Source: DASQPR01 sp035713725 (GTDB taxonomy: Bacteria > Actinomycetota > Actinomycetes > Mycobacteriales > Micromonosporaceae). From it: a stretch of 64,000 bases of DNA. The position numbers were made by a program, and so were the translations under genes. The stretch's first letter is position 1, and each line of letters begins with the position of its first letter. Under the pieces are notes generated by a model that ran no database searches, was not told the origin of the DNA, and saw only the letters and a list, made by a program, of their open reading frames with translations. Shown piece by piece: positions 24,488-33,356 of the stretch. The DNA is taken from positions 1 to 64,000 of the forward strand of contig DASTMZ010000078.1 in NCBI GenBank assembly GCA_035713725.1, read 5' to 3'.

Positions 24488-26554
24488 GTGGGCGCGAGCC
24501 CTGTCGATGAGTCGACCGGCACAGCGGAAATCGCAACGGAAGCGGCGTATCTGGCTGCTGCCAGAGCAGCACTACGGCGGATGCATGAGGACGTTCTGGC
24601 CACTGAGACACCGAAGCTGGTGTCCGGCACAGACGAGGTGTGGTTCAACACGATGTACCGCATGGCCCGGTCCCAGCGTGCGCGAGACCTCGTGGACATG
24701 CCGGAGATCCCATTGTTCTTCGGCCGGCTCGACTACGAGCGCGGCATCATCAGCGAACTGGGTTCGGGCGGAGGCCGCGTCGACCAGGTGTACGTGGGCC
24801 GGCGGCACGTACGCGACAACGATGGCACGCCGCTAGTCGTGGACTGGCGCGCACCAGTGTCCGCGCCGTTCTATCAGGCCACGTTTGATCACCCCAATGG
24901 AGTACGCCGGCGCCGCCGGTACGGGTTCTCCGACGCTGGGCAACTGACCGCCTACGAAGATGAGTCGCTCACGACTGGGCCGGTGGACGGGTCAAGTGCG
25001 CTGCTGACGGCGGAGATCGAACGGCCGCGCTCCGGGCCGATGCGCGACATCGTCGCGACGATCCAACCCGAGCAGGACGCTCTGGTACGTGCGCCGTTGC
25101 AACCGAGCATCTGCGTGCAGGGCGCGCCAGGCACCGGCAAGACGGCGGTGGGGCTGCATCGACTGGCGTACCTGCTCTACACCGAGCCTCGGCGACTCGG
25201 CGCCGGTGTCACGGTCGTGGGTCCGAACCGATCATTTCTCGCGTACATCAGGCACGTACTACCCACTCTCGGCGAGGTCTCGGTTGTGCAGGAGACCGTT
25301 GACGAACTCATCGACCGCCCAGTGACCGGCGCCGACCCCGAAGACACCGCCCGGCTCAAGGGCGACGTGCGGATGGCCGAGGTGCTACGCCACGCCCTAT
25401 GGAGCCACGTCCGTGCGCCCGATAGTGACCTGGTCTACATCCGCGGCGCGACTCGCTACCGAGTCGCCCGCGGCGCGGTTTCCCGGGTCGTGAATGACCT
25501 GCGTGCCGCCAGCCGCTACGCACCGGGTCGCGATGGCGTAGCGCAGCGGCTCGCCAGTCTTGTTCTCATGCAGATGGAACGGCGCGGAGCCACGCCCGAC
25601 GATCGCGATCTGAGCACGGTGGCCCGCTCAGCACCGGTCAAACAACTACTCGACACGATATGGCCCAAACTCTCGCCCGAGCAGGTGCTGTTCCGGCTGC
25701 TGTCCGATGCAGACTTTCTGGCCGCCTCGGCAGTTGACCGGTTCACCCCGGCAGAACAAGCGGCCTTGATGTGGCCGAAGCCGTACCGGTCGACGAAGTC
25801 TGCCAGGTGGACCACGGCGGACGTGGCGTTGCTCGACGAGCTCGCCAACCTTCTCGACCACACGCCGTCATTGAGCCACATCGTGGTCGACGAGGCGCAG
25901 GATCTCAGCCCGATGCAGTGTCGGGCGCTCGGCCGTCGGTGCGTCAGCGGATCCCTCACCGTCCTCGGCGACATCGCGCAAGGCACGAGCCCGTGGGCGA
26001 TTGACGACTGGCCGACGTTGCTGGCGCATCTCGGCAAGCCGGACACCCAGCTGGTCGTACTGGACCGCGGCTTTCGCGTGCCAGCACAGATCATCGACTA
26101 CGCAGCCCGCCTTCTCCCAGACATCGCACCGGGTCTGGCACCGCCGAGCTCAGTACGCCAGTCACCGGGAGCGCTGCAGATAAGCCGCGCCACCGCGGAG
26201 TCCCTACCGGACGTTGTCATTCGGGCCTGCCATCAACATCTGGCCGGGCCGGGCTCGATCGGACTCATCGCTTCTGATGTCGACATCGCTACCTTGAACG
26301 AGCGCGTACGGTCCGCAGGCATCGAGAGCGCACTACTAGGCCACGACGAGGACGCGCTTGAGTCAACGCGCCTGGTATGCGTACCGGCGAACCTCGCCAA
26401 GGGACTCGAGTTCGACGCGGTTATCGTCGTGGAGCCCAGCCGCATCGTTGCCGCGGAGACCAGAGGTCTCCACCGTTTGTACGTCGCGTTCACCCGTGCC
26501 GTCAGCACACTGCACGTGATTCACGCCGATCCGCTACCCCCGGCCCTGGCGTAG
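24488..26554 (+). CDS. HelD-like superfamily 1 helicase acting on RNA polymerase
   Basis: This 688-residue protein has the HelD layout. An N-terminal coiled helical arm (AALRRMHEDVL) is followed by the conserved HelD segment (GRVDQVYVGRRHV, then PLVVDWRAPVSAPFYQ). Walker A is GAPGTGKTA (about 212-220) and motif II is VVDEAQDLSPMQ. A C-terminal UvrD-like half ends in LHRLYVAFTRAVSTLHV. HelD proteins bind RNA polymerase and release it from stalled complexes. One actinobacterial subgroup (HelR) also displaces rifamycins, and I cannot assign the subgroup by eye. The GTG start is chosen for the GGGAAGGAG site 7-8 bases upstream. The gene is monocistronic, and I see no long inverted repeat in its promoter region. 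Confidence 0.87.
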   Translation: MGASPVDESTGTAEIATEAAYLAAARAALRRMHEDVLATETPKLVSGTDEVWFNTMYRMARSQRARDLVDMPEIPLFFGRLDYERGIISELGSGGGRVDQVYVGRRHVRDNDGTPLVVDWRAPVSAPFYQATFDHPNGVRRRRRYGFSDAGQLTAYEDESLTTGPVDGSSALLTAEIERPRSGPMRDIVATIQPEQDALVRAPLQPSICVQGAPGTGKTAVGLHRLAYLLYTEPRRLGAGVTVVGPNRSFLAYIRHVLPTLGEVSVVQETVDELIDRPVTGADPEDTARLKGDVRMAEVLRHALWSHVRAPDSDLVYIRGATRYRVARGAVSRVVNDLRAASRYAPGRDGVAQRLASLVLMQMERRGATPDDRDLSTVARSAPVKQLLDTIWPKLSPEQVLFRLLSDADFLAASAVDRFTPAEQAALMWPKPYRSTKSARWTTADVALLDELANLLDHTPSLSHIVVDEAQDLSPMQCRALGRRCVSGSLTVLGDIAQGTSPWAIDDWPTLLAHLGKPDTQLVVLDRGFRVPAQIIDYAARLLPDIAPGLAPPSSVRQSPGALQISRATAESLPDVVIRACHQHLAGPGSIGLIASDVDIATLNERVRSAGIESALLGHDEDALESTRLVCVPANLAKGLEFDAVIVVEPSRIVAAETRGLHRLYVAFTRAVSTLHVIHADPLPPALA

Positions 26555-26612
26555 CACACAGAGGGTAGGTCTGCAGTTCCGACGGGAGCGACGGGCGGGC
26601 AGGATAGGACAC

Positions 26613-27623
26613 ATGCGACTGCTGGTACTAGGCGGCACGGCCTTCCTTGGCCGGGCGTTCGCGAGCGCCGCGCTCGAATCCGGGCACCACGTCACCTGCG
26701 CCGCGCGCGGAGTCACGGGCCGACCGCCGGACGGCGTCCATCTCGTACGGGTCGACCGGAACGCGCCGGACGCTTACGGCCAGATAGGCGGCGACTTCGA
26801 TGCCGTGGTGGACGTGTCCAATCGCCCGTCGCACGTGCGCGCGGCCGTGTCCGCGCTAGCCGACCGTGTCGACCACTGGATGTACGTATCCAGCATCTCG
26901 GTCTACTCGGACTACGCCACCCCGGGTCAGCGCACGACCGCGCCGACGGTGCCGGCTGCGCCACCGGACGTGGACGACCCGGAAGCCGACGGGTACGCGC
27001 AGTACCGTCCCTGCAAGATGGCCTGCGAGGAGGCGGTACGAGAAGCGGTCGCGGAGACGCGCGCGTTCATCTGTCGGCCCGGAATGATCGCGGGCGCCGG
27101 GGATGTGACCGGGCGGTTCACGTACTGGGTGGCGCGCCTTTCCCGCGGCGGCGAGGTACTGGTGCCGGGCGGGCCGGACGACGCGGTGCAGTGGGTCGAC
27201 GTGCGGGACCTAGCCGAGTGGCTGGTACGGGTGGCCGCCAGCCGTACCAGTGGGGTGTACGACGGCATCGGCGTGCCCGTACCGCGCACCGAGTTCCTGG
27301 CCGGCATTGCCGAAGGTGTGGGCGTGCAGGCCGACTGCACATACGTGTCGCACGACTTTCTGACCGGACGGGGAATCAATCTCTGGGGCGGCCCGCGCTC
27401 TCTGCCGTTCTGGTTCCCGCTTCCCGAGTACGCCGGAGTCCTGTCCCGGGACACCGCGGACACGCTGGCGGCGGGCCTGACCCTCCGGCCGCTCGCAGAC
27501 ACCGCCCGCTTCACGCACGATTGGTGGCGCTCCCAGCTACCCGCCGACGGGCGGTTAGGAGCCGGCCTCACTGCGCCGGAGGAGGCGGAAATCCTCGAGG
27601 CATGGCGCGTCACCCGGCATTGA
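26613..27623 (+). CDS. NAD-dependent epimerase/dehydratase family protein (extended SDR)
   Basis: This 336-residue protein opens with a Rossmann motif (LLVLGGTAFLGRAF, with GGTxFLG in place of GxxGxxG). That is typical of an atypical-SDR subgroup. The catalytic Tyr-Lys pair is in YAQYRPCKMACE, and Ser residues precede it in YVSSISVYSDY. Substrate-domain features include RPGMIAGAGDVTGRFTYW. Such proteins include nucleoside-sugar epimerases and isoflavone-reductase-like enzymes; no neighbour suggests a sugar pathway. It starts 58 bp after the helicase gene and is convergent with the response regulator gene. Confidence 0.85.
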   Translation: MRLLVLGGTAFLGRAFASAALESGHHVTCAARGVTGRPPDGVHLVRVDRNAPDAYGQIGGDFDAVVDVSNRPSHVRAAVSALADRVDHWMYVSSISVYSDYATPGQRTTAPTVPAAPPDVDDPEADGYAQYRPCKMACEEAVREAVAETRAFICRPGMIAGAGDVTGRFTYWVARLSRGGEVLVPGGPDDAVQWVDVRDLAEWLVRVAASRTSGVYDGIGVPVPRTEFLAGIAEGVGVQADCTYVSHDFLTGRGINLWGGPRSLPFWFPLPEYAGVLSRDTADTLAAGLTLRPLADTARFTHDWWRSQLPADGRLGAGLTAPEEAEILEAWRVTRH

Positions 27624-27629
27624 TTTCAT

Positions 27630-27671
27630 TCCTGGAGACCTCAATCCTGGAGACCTCAATCCTGGAGACCC
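27630..27671. repeat. 15-bp direct repeat, 2.8 copies, at the end of a response regulator gene
   Basis: The unit TCCTGGAGACCTCAA occurs at 27630-27644 and 27645-27659, with a partial third copy at 27660-27670. It lies between convergent genes, and the stop codon of the minus-strand response regulator falls inside it. Copy-number change by slippage would alter the last residues or the 3' untranslated region. Confidence 0.85.
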
Positions 27672-28321
27672 GGACGGATCACACCAGTCTCGTACGCCAG
27701 CACGACGGCCTGCACGCGGTCGCGTAGGCCTAGTTTGCCGAGCAGGTGGCTGACGTGCGTCTTTACTGTTCCTTCCGAAAGGAACAGGTGGTCTGCGATT
27801 TCGGCGTTGGACAGGCCGCGTGCCATGAGTGCCAGCACCTCACGTTCCCGCTCGGTGAGTCCGGCGAGTCGCCGCGTGGTGTCCCGGCCGGGCTGCCGGC
27901 CGGAGTTGAGGAACCGTTCGATGAGGCGGCGGGTGGCGCTGGGCGCGACAACAGCATCGCCGGCGACAACGGCCCGAATCGCCGATACGAGGTCGGCGGC
28001 GAGCACGTCTTTGAGCAGGAATCCGCTGGCGCCGGCACGCAGTCCGGCGTACACGTACTCGTCGAGGTCAAAGGTGGTGAGCATGAGCACCCGTGGTGGA
28101 TTCGGCTGGGCGCGGGTGCGTCGCGTCGCCTCGATCCCGTCGACGTTAGGCATCCGTACGTCCATTAGCACCACATCCGGGCGCAATTCCGCGCAGCGGG
28201 CCACCGCCTCGGCCCCGTCGCTCGCCTCGCCGACCACGGTGAAGCCGTCGGCGTCTTCGAGGATGGTACGCAGCCCTGTGCGCACCAGCACCTGGTCGTC
28301 GGCGAGCAAGACCCGGATCAT
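27656..28321 (-). CDS. NarL/FixJ-family response regulator
   Basis: The receiver domain has the acidic pair in LLADDQ, phospho-acceptor Asp54 in VVLMDVRMP, the switch Thr in MLTTFD and Lys in FLLKD. The C-terminal LuxR-type helix-turn-helix reads LTEREREVLALMARGLSNAEI, followed by EGTVKTHVSHLLGKLGL. At 221 residues it is standard. Its start overlaps the histidine kinase stop by 4 bp (ATGA), which makes a co-translated two-component pair. The pair is divergent from a lipoprotein/efflux operon that is the obvious candidate regulon. Confidence 0.93.
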   Translation of the reverse strand: MIRVLLADDQVLVRTGLRTILEDADGFTVVGEASDGAEAVARCAELRPDVVLMDVRMPNVDGIEATRRTRAQPNPPRVLMLTTFDLDEYVYAGLRAGASGFLLKDVLAADLVSAIRAVVAGDAVVAPSATRRLIERFLNSGRQPGRDTTRRLAGLTEREREVLALMARGLSNAEIADHLFLSEGTVKTHVSHLLGKLGLRDRVQAVVLAYETGVIRPGLQD

Positions 28322-29529
28322 GCCGGCTCGGCCAGCCGCTGCGCGGGAATGTCGGTCAGTGGCAGCTCTGCGTACACCTGGAAGCCGCCGTCAGGCGCGT
28401 CGCCAACCGTAACGGTGCCGCCGAGTATGGCGACTCGCTCGCGCATGCCGCGCAGCCCGTTGCCCCGATGCTCGTACGGCTGCCGGCCGGCGCCGCACCC
28501 GGTATCTCGTACCGTCAATTCGATCTGATCCGGTCCACAGTGGACAGCGACGTCGGCCGTGGCGCCGGGACCGGCATGCCGGAGCGTGTTGGTCAGCGCT
28601 TCTTGAGCGATCCGATAGGCGCATAGCCCGAACGTGGTCGGCACCGCATCGGTGTCGCCGTCGACCCGCAGCGATACCTTCAGCCCAGCGCCGCGTACCC
28701 GCTCGACCAAGGCGGGCAGGTCACCCAGTGCGGGCAGCGGCGCCAGATCAGGCCCATCCGGCCGAGTCAGCCCGAGCAGTCGGCGCATCTCAGCCAGCGA
28801 GTCCCGCCCGGTGGCAACGATCGAGGCGAGTGCGACCCGCGCGGTTGCCGGCCGCTTGTCCATCGCACCGGCCGCGGCCTGTGCCTGGATGACCACAATG
28901 GACAGTCCATGCGCGACCGCGTCGTGCAGGTCCCGCGCGATGCGGGCCCGTTCGGCCGCCGCGACAAGCTCGGCCTGCCGGTCCCGGTCACGTTCCAGAT
29001 CCCGGGCGCGGGCGCTGACCTGCTCCATGTAGAGCCGCTGGGTGCGCGCGCGGTCCCCGAGCAGCCAGGCCACCGCCATGGCCACCGCTGGGGCGAGTGA
29101 CCAGGTCCACGAGCCGAAGTGGGCGCCGCGCAGCGTCAGCAGCCTGGGTAGCAGCGCGCAGCAAACTGATGCGGCCAGCGCCGCGTAGGAGACCGAGCGG
29201 CGCAGTGGTGCGCTCGCCGCGCTGTAGAGCGCGATCGGCGCCGCAGCGTCCAACGGTGTCACGCCGGGGCGCTCCGAAGTGAAGTGCGCCAGCGCCATCG
29301 CGGCGGTGCCGGCAAGCGCGGCCAACGGGACGCGGCGACGCAGCAGCAACGCCGACATGCCAACGACCGTGGCCGCCCACCACCGCACCAGGTCTGCATG
29401 CCAGGCCGCCGCACCGTACTTGATCAGCAGCTTCGGATTGGCATCAAACATCGATCTGGAAATCAGATACGTGGCCAAGCCGAGCGCCGCGATGATGCCG
29501 GCGTCCGCGCTCACTCGGCGCAGGGTCAT
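28318..29529 (-). CDS. Sensor histidine kinase, HisKA_3 type
   Basis: This 403-residue membrane kinase has about five hydrophobic segments in residues 10-155 and no large extracytoplasmic loop. It therefore resembles intramembrane-type sensors of antibiotic or envelope stress. The HisKA_3 phosphorylation site is His202 in RARIARDLHDAVAHGLS. The ATPase domain has the N-box AYRIAQEALTNTLRHA, DTGCGAG and GNGLRGMRERV. The start ATG opens the first membrane helix; longer upstream frames lack coding character. It overlaps the response regulator gene. Divergent genes encode a lipoprotein and an ABC exporter, which suggests it senses the same cue. Confidence 0.92.
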   Translation of the reverse strand: MTLRRVSADAGIIAALGLATYLISRSMFDANPKLLIKYGAAAWHADLVRWWAATVVGMSALLLRRRVPLAALAGTAAMALAHFTSERPGVTPLDAAAPIALYSAASAPLRRSVSYAALAASVCCALLPRLLTLRGAHFGSWTWSLAPAVAMAVAWLLGDRARTQRLYMEQVSARARDLERDRDRQAELVAAAERARIARDLHDAVAHGLSIVVIQAQAAAGAMDKRPATARVALASIVATGRDSLAEMRRLLGLTRPDGPDLAPLPALGDLPALVERVRGAGLKVSLRVDGDTDAVPTTFGLCAYRIAQEALTNTLRHAGPGATADVAVHCGPDQIELTVRDTGCGAGRQPYEHRGNGLRGMRERVAILGGTVTVGDAPDGGFQVYAELPLTDIPAQRLAEPA

Positions 29530-29660
29530 GACCGCAGGGTACGGGCAGTGGTCCGTTCGGTCATCTGCCCGGCGGGGTAGCCGTGCTCCACCGCGCGGGG
29601 TATCCCGCACACATCTGGCGGCAGAAGACAGCTTGCTGCTGTGCCGGTGACCGTAACGAC

Positions 29661-30284
29661 ATGACGACGCCAGGCTTCCTGCGGGCCACGACAGTGCTGC
29701 TCGCCGCCGCGATGCTGGCCATGGCCGGCTGCACCAGCAACGCGGCAGGATCGGCCGCATCAGCCAATCGTGTGCCGGCAACTTCCGCATCCACGAAGGC
29801 AGGTGCCGGGCCCAGCGCGAGCGGCAGCTATCAAGACCAGCTGATGGCTTGGGGTCGGCGGTTCGCCGCCTGCGCTCGGTCGAACGGCAGCCCGAACTTC
29901 CCCGACCCCGTGTATCCGGACAACGCACAGCCGTCCGGAGCGTTGTGGGGCTTTGCGCTGTTCGCCACCGTGGACAAGACCGCGCTAGGTCGAGCGGCCA
30001 ACGGCGCCTGCGCCGACGTCGCCCGCCAGATGCCATCGGCGCCGGATTCCAACCCGCCGCCGAGCGCCGCAACGCTGGCTTCGATGCGCCAGTACGCCCA
30101 GTGCATGCGTCACCATGGCATGTCCGACTTCCCGGACCCGAAGGCCGACGGCACGTTCCCGATCCTGAACACGCGGTACGCGGGGCTGTCCGACCAGTCG
30201 CCGGAGCATCCCTCGAACGCGGTCGCAGACGCCGACCACGCGTGCCGCGAAGACCAGGACGACTGGGCCATGCAGGCGTCATGA
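29661..30284 (+). CDS. Lipoprotein of an efflux operon
   Basis: The 207-residue product begins with a lipoprotein signal peptide ending in the lipobox AMAGC (about residue 23). A Ser/Ala/Pro-rich linker follows. The mature part contains two CxxxxG-like repeats, FAACARSNGSPNFPDP and YAQCMRHHGMSDFPDP, each with FPDP. This motif is characteristic of lipoproteins encoded beside actinobacterial peptidoglycan-binding adaptor/ABC exporter genes. Its molecular role is not established to my knowledge. The stop overlaps the adaptor start, so it is the first gene of a four-gene operon under possible control of the divergent two-component system. Confidence 0.82.
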   Translation: MTTPGFLRATTVLLAAAMLAMAGCTSNAAGSAASANRVPATSASTKAGAGPSASGSYQDQLMAWGRRFAACARSNGSPNFPDPVYPDNAQPSGALWGFALFATVDKTALGRAANGACADVARQMPSAPDSNPPPSAATLASMRQYAQCMRHHGMSDFPDPKADGTFPILNTRYAGLSDQSPEHPSNAVADADHACREDQDDWAMQAS

Positions 30285-31351
30285 TCAAAGCACGGGTCGT
30301 CACGGCGGGCGCCAGCGTAGTGGTGATTGCGGCGGCCGGATGGCTGGCGCTCAACTCCTGCAGCCAACCGGCGGCACCGGCCGCGCCAACGGTCGTCACC
30401 ACCACCGCGCCAGTCACTCGAGGTGACGTCTCGGATCGGGTCGAGATCAGCGGCACCCTCGGCTATGCCGGCAACTACGACGTGCGCAACCAGCTCCCAT
30501 CGGGGATCCTCACCGCGGTCGCCGGGCCTGGCGCGGTAGTCTCCCGCGGCGGGCAGCTATTCGCCGTGTCAGGCGCCGCTGTCCTCCTGCTCTACGGCGA
30601 CGTACCGGCCTACCGCGACTTCAGCGTCGGCATGACCGACGGACCCGACGTGCGGGAACTGAAGCAGAACCTGACTGCGCTCGGCTTCCGCCCGGGCGCG
30701 CTCGACAACCACTTCGGCGCAACAACCGCCGCCGCGATACGTCGCTGGCAGACCGCGCGCGGGGTACCGGCCGCCGAGCGCACGGGCCACCTGCGACTAG
30801 GGGAGGTGGCGTTTCTTCCGTCAGCGCTTCGGGTTACTCAGGACACCGGGCTGCCAGGCGGCCGGGTCGGTCCGGGCGCACCGGTGCTCGGCGGCACCAC
30901 CACAACCCAGGTGGTCACCGCTCCAGTTGACACGGATCAGCGTTACCTGGTGCACGCAGGCGACCAGGTGCAGGTTTCGTTTCCTAGCGGTGCGACGGTG
31001 CCAGGCACCATCGTGCGCATCGGCCAGGTAGCGACCACACCGCAGAGCGACGGCGGCCCGGCCACGGTAACGGTCACCGTCGCGGTCCGCCTTCCGCGCG
31101 ACGCCGGCGACTTGGACCAGGCGCCCGTCCAGGTGTCGATCACTGTCGCGGTACACCACGGCGTGCTACAGGTACCCGTCACCGCCCTGCTGGCCAAACC
31201 CGGCGGTGGCTACCAAGTGCGGGTCCGTACCGGCGATGTCAGCCGGCTGGTCGACGTACGGCCCGGGCTCTACGACGACAGCACGGGTGACGTCGAAGTC
31301 AGCGGTGCCGGACTTTCCGAGGGCATGACCGTAGAGGTACCGGCGACATGA
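30281..31351 (+). CDS. Membrane-fusion/adaptor protein with peptidoglycan-binding domain
   Basis: This 356-residue protein has an N-terminal membrane anchor (residues 5-25, VVTAGASVVVIAAAGWLAL) followed by an HlyD/MacA-like start (APVTRGDVSDRVEISGTLGY). A PG_binding_1 domain is at about residues 120-170 (GPDVRELKQNLTALGF, TTAAAIRRWQTARGV). C-terminal beta domains resemble the RND/MacA adaptor (VLQVPVTALLA, GLSEGMTVEV). It should link a membrane ABC exporter to the cell wall. The ATG overlaps the lipoprotein stop and the stop overlaps the ATPase start, so it is tightly coupled. The exported substrate is unknown. Confidence 0.88.
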   Translation: MIKARVVTAGASVVVIAAAGWLALNSCSQPAAPAAPTVVTTTAPVTRGDVSDRVEISGTLGYAGNYDVRNQLPSGILTAVAGPGAVVSRGGQLFAVSGAAVLLLYGDVPAYRDFSVGMTDGPDVRELKQNLTALGFRPGALDNHFGATTAAAIRRWQTARGVPAAERTGHLRLGEVAFLPSALRVTQDTGLPGGRVGPGAPVLGGTTTTQVVTAPVDTDQRYLVHAGDQVQVSFPSGATVPGTIVRIGQVATTPQSDGGPATVTVTVAVRLPRDAGDLDQAPVQVSITVAVHHGVLQVPVTALLAKPGGGYQVRVRTGDVSRLVDVRPGLYDDSTGDVEVSGAGLSEGMTVEVPAT

Positions 31352-32040
31352 CCGCCGTTCTGGAACTGGCCAGTGTCGCGAAAACCTACCCAGGCACGCC
31401 GCCGGTGCCGTCGCTGCGCGGCATCGACCTCACGATCGATAGTGGCGAGTTGGTCGCGATTGTCGGGCCGTCTGGCTCGGGCAAGACGACCATGCTCAAC
31501 CTCGCCGCTGGCTTGGACCGACCCAGCACAGGCAGCGTGCGCATTGCCGGCCATGCGGTCGAGAACCTGTCCGATCGTCGTCTAGCGGGCCTGCGTGCCC
31601 ACTACCTCGGCATGGTCTTTCAGCAATTCTTCCTGCTCGATCATCTGTCCACTGTGGATAACGTGGCGACTGGGCTACTGTACCGGGGCATACCGGGGCC
31701 ACGCCGCCGGCACGCCGCGGCGGCGGTGCTGGAGCGTGTTGGACTCGGCGATCGGTTGGGACACAAGGCCGGCCGACTCTCCGGCGGGGAACGTCAGCGG
31801 GTGGCCATTGCCCGAGCCTTGGTCGGCCGGCCCGCCATCGTCCTCGCCGACGAGCCGACCGGCAACCTGGACACCGAAACCAGCGAGTCGATCCTGGCGC
31901 TGCTGCGTGACCTGAACACCGAGGGAACCACGATCGTGGTGGTCACCCACGACGCGTGGGTGGCCACTGCCACGCGGCGGCACGTCGAGCTGCGCGACGG
32001 CCGGGTCGTGCGCGACGGCACTGCGGTGACGCGTGGCTAG
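31348..32040 (+). CDS. ABC exporter ATPase, MacB/LolD type
   Basis: This 230-residue ATPase has Walker A VGPSGSGKTTML, Q-loop MVFQQFFLLDHLS, signature LSGGERQRVAIA, Walker B IVLADEPTGNLD and switch His in VVTHD. The FQxFxLLxxLS Q-loop and EPTGNLD are diagnostic of the MacB/LolD/FtsE-like group. It would power the FtsX-fold permease encoded next, by mechanotransmission rather than classical transport. Both neighbours overlap its ends. Confidence 0.94.
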   Translation: MTAVLELASVAKTYPGTPPVPSLRGIDLTIDSGELVAIVGPSGSGKTTMLNLAAGLDRPSTGSVRIAGHAVENLSDRRLAGLRAHYLGMVFQQFFLLDHLSTVDNVATGLLYRGIPGPRRRHAAAAVLERVGLGDRLGHKAGRLSGGERQRVAIARALVGRPAIVLADEPTGNLDTETSESILALLRDLNTEGTTIVVVTHDAWVATATRRHVELRDGRVVRDGTAVTRG

Positions 32041-33229
32041 CCCGCCGCCGTATCCACGGCTTCGCAGCGCCGACATCCTGCCGCTGGCCACGGTCGGACT
32101 CCGCACCAGACGACTACGGGCGGCGCTGTCCGTGCTGGGCATCGCGATCGGCATCGCCGCGATTGTCGCCGTCCTCGGCATCACCCGGTCCAGCCAGTCG
32201 GATCTGCTGGCCCGCATCGACAGGTTGGGCACGAATCTGCTCACCGTCGCCGCCGGCCGCCAACCCAGTGGCGAACCAGCCCAACTGCCGCCGACCGCCG
32301 CTGCCACCATTTCACGTACTCCCGGAGTGCAACACGTGGCGCCGACCGCGGTGCTCAACGACGTGCAGGTCTACCGCACCGACCAGGTCCCGGTCTACCG
32401 CAACTCGGGCCTGGGTGTGCTCGCCTGCGACGCGAACCTGCTATCCACACTGCACGCCCAACTTGCCAGCGGCGTGTTCCTCAGCATCGCCACCGCGAAT
32501 TACCCCACCGCTGTGCTCGGCCACGACGCCGCGCAGCAACTCGGCATGGCCCGCCCCGGCAGCAGGATCTGGCTCGGCAACCAATGGTTCCTCGTGGTCG
32601 GAATCCTGCAACCGGTCGACCTCGCATCGGAGATCAACCAGGCGGCGCTGATCGGGTTCCCGGTGGCCGGCCAGCTGTTCCACTACCAGGGGCACCCCAC
32701 CCGCGTGTACGTGCGAACCGAGACGGACCAGACCGCCGCCGTCGCCACGCTTCTGGCCGCCGCGACCAACCCGATAGATCCGGAGACCGTCGCGGTCAGC
32801 CGTCCCTCGGACGCGCTGGCTGCGCGGTTGGCGGTTGCTAGCGCCACCACCACGCTGCTGCTCGGCCTCGGCACGGTGGCACTTTTGGTCGGCGGTATCG
32901 GAATCGGCAACGTGATGGTCATCTCCGCACTCGAACGGCGCGGCGAGATCGGGCTACGTCGCGCACTCGGCGCCGCCCGCCGACACGTCGCCGCACAGTT
33001 CCTCATCGAGTCCCTGCTACTCGCCGCTGCCGGTGCTACAGCAGGCATCCTGGTCGGTGTGGCCATCACCTACAGCCTGGCCCGGCTACGCCATTGGCAT
33101 CCACTAATCCCCGGTACCGCGATCGGCGGGGCGCTGGCCGCGGCACTGGTCATCGGCGCCATCGCCGGGCTGTATCCGGCAAGCCGGGCCGCCCACCTCT
33201 CTCCGACCGACGCGCTGCGCACTGCATAA
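32033..33229 (+). CDS. FtsX-like/MacB-type permease
   Basis: This 398-residue permease has the MacB topology. The first membrane helix comes after the basic RTRRLRAALSVLGIAIGIAAIVAVLG. A long extracytoplasmic MacB-core domain covers about residues 55-270. Three C-terminal helices carry the FtsX signature (GGIGIGNVMVISALERRGEIGLRRALGA, and later GLYPASRAA). The GTG start overlaps the ATPase gene. Together with the adaptor and ATPase it forms a MacAB-like exporter adapted to a Gram-positive envelope. The export cargo is unknown. Confidence 0.93.
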   Translation: MASPPPYPRLRSADILPLATVGLRTRRLRAALSVLGIAIGIAAIVAVLGITRSSQSDLLARIDRLGTNLLTVAAGRQPSGEPAQLPPTAAATISRTPGVQHVAPTAVLNDVQVYRTDQVPVYRNSGLGVLACDANLLSTLHAQLASGVFLSIATANYPTAVLGHDAAQQLGMARPGSRIWLGNQWFLVVGILQPVDLASEINQAALIGFPVAGQLFHYQGHPTRVYVRTETDQTAAVATLLAAATNPIDPETVAVSRPSDALAARLAVASATTTLLLGLGTVALLVGGIGIGNVMVISALERRGEIGLRRALGAARRHVAAQFLIESLLLAAAGATAGILVGVAITYSLARLRHWHPLIPGTAIGGALAAALVIGAIAGLYPASRAAHLSPTDALRTA

Positions 33230-33356
33230 CCACGCAGCCGCGGCCATACCCGACCATGCGTGGACCGACGCCAGTGTGGGAACCGGCCTTAGGTGTTCCT
33301 TCGGATGACGTCCGGCTGCGGCAGCCGATTCACAGTCGACAGACACAACAGAGCCG

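Noticed and set aside
23316..24611. Long minus-strand extension of the LuxR-type gene to a 952-residue product
   Set aside because: The extension runs antisense through the arylamine N-acetyltransferase gene, which has a complete catalytic triad. Its translation is Arg/Pro-rich without motifs.
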